DNA of 46,872 nt from a virus. Below the pieces are notes generated by a model. The model saw nothing but the letters and a program-made list of their open reading frames with translations. It was not told the DNA's origin and did no database searches. Made by a program: the position numbers and the translations under genes. Positions 46,493-46,872 of the stretch are shown here, in pieces. Location of the stretch: positions 1 to 46,872 of IMG/VR virus record IMGVR_UViG_3300009447_000015, one strand, 5' to 3'. Each line of letters opens with the position of its first letter. Position 1 is the first letter of the stretch.

Positions 46493-46735
46493 TTAGCATT
46501 TCCACTTACGTCTTGCGATGTCATTTGGACAATCACCGTTTTTATCTGGGTTTTTACATTTTTTAATACCAGCTGATCTAGCACAGTAAGATCTTTTTCT
46601 CGCACCACCTCCTGGTTGAGGCGCTTGTAGGTTTCCACCAGTTTCCCTATTGTATTCTTCTCTTTCAGCGGCAGACATACCTGCTTCGTAAGGTTTAGTC
46701 CTTAAAAAAGGAGATTTACTTTGTATGTATGCCAT
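46493..46735 (-). CDS. Cys-rich basic protein (80 aa)
   Basis: An 80-residue protein with a Gly/Pro/Arg linker (QAPQPGGGARKRSYCARS) and a C-terminal Cys-rich part (KKCKNPDKNGDCPNDIARRK, then WKC), four cysteines in all. A small zinc-binding or disulphide fold is likely. Its start overlaps the stop of the endolysin (TAATG). I recall similar proteins by the lysis genes of marine phages. Function unknown. Confidence 0.62.
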   Translation of the reverse strand: MAYIQSKSPFLRTKPYEAGMSAAEREEYNRETGGNLQAPQPGGGARKRSYCARSAGIKKCKNPDKNGDCPNDIARRKWKC

Positions 46736-46872
46736 TATATCAGTTTGTATTTTGATTTGCCATTTAATTTGTAAGCCTTCATAATTCTTCTTCTATTTTC
46801 ATCAGAAGAAACATAACTAACATGCACCCAATCAGGGTTATTATCGTTTCCAAATTCCCAAATTAATTGATC
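46735..46872 (-). CDS. M15-type peptidase, endolysin C-terminus (partial)
   Basis: The C-terminal 45 residues of a protein cut by the window end. QLIWEFGNDNNPDWVHVSYV is typical of the M15 (D-Ala-D-Ala carboxypeptidase / VanY-like) endolysins of marine phages: the His in WVHVS is the last zinc ligand. The tail ENRRRIMKAYKL follows. It starts the visible late strand, next to small late genes and upstream of the holin. It should cut the peptide part of the host wall. Confidence 0.7.
   Translation of the reverse strand, partial: DQLIWEFGNDNNPDWVHVSYVSSDENRRRIMKAYKLNGKSKYKLI

Noticed and set aside
1-46872. Complete circular genome joined at the window ends
   Set aside because: The endolysin frame at 46872 (minus) does not continue across position 1, where no minus-strand frame exists, so the ends are not adjacent in this layout.
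1-46872. tRNA genes, CRISPR arrays, insertion sequences, integrase or attachment site
   Set aside because: No cloverleaf-like segment, regular spacer array, transposase or integrase motif was seen in any frame. The repeats found are short and unevenly spaced.

Overview
The window looks like a large part of a lytic, tailed (podovirus-like) dsDNA phage genome that infects a member of the Bacteroidota, most likely a marine flavobacterium. Grounds: AT-rich DNA; dense, overlapping small genes; almost no Shine-Dalgarno sites, with A/T-rich starts instead (TATAACTATG or TAATTATG recurs before starts); and a head/neck set (terminase, portal, scaffold, capsid, neck/ring-like proteins, three internal virion-like proteins) that resembles crAss-like phages and their marine relatives. 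The taxonomic link comes from recalled family features, not a search. No integrase, repressor, tRNA or CRISPR was seen. The right end cuts through an endolysin gene, so the window is not a complete genome.

Plus strand, 1-19053 (early/middle). 1-8.1 kb is a string of tiny mostly unknown genes, including several of 32-59 residues. They are served by eight copies of one promoter-like module (TTRCAA, 20 bp, GATAATATA). An 11-bp repeat, RTGCTATACAC, occurs eight times in 1-14 kb. A protein with a DnaA domain IV-like fold lies at 5989-6462. From 8.0 to 9.8 kb come a 3D/RlpA-like secreted protein, an HTH protein and a sigma-70-like factor. From 9.9 to 19.05 kb comes DNA metabolism: Erf-type annealing protein, PD-(D/E)XK exonuclease, SSB-like protein, primase-helicase, a thymidylate synthase/hydroxymethylase homologue, two MazG-like pyrophosphohydrolases (one joined to a GIY-YIG-like domain), endonuclease I and both class I ribonucleotide reductase subunits. 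No DNA polymerase is present.

A strong bidirectional hairpin terminator (19110-19142) separates the two convergent halves.

Minus strand, 46872-19173 (late), read right to left: M15-type peptidase end (endolysin), small basic or Cys-rich proteins, HExxH metallopeptidase, holin-like protein, GroES-like protein, small gene beside terminase, large terminase, portal, scaffold, major capsid protein with its own terminator, neck/ring proteins, a 1048-residue tail protein with Ig/cadherin-like repeats, a second tail protein, a cupin, and three internal virion-like proteins ending in a 2085-residue multidomain protein with a zincin motif.

The main hypothesis is a phage replication/regulation system. 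A DnaA domain IV-like protein, DnaA-box-like repeats confined almost entirely to the early half, a phage sigma factor and a rigidly spaced promoter family occur together, while the visible replication module lacks its own polymerase.
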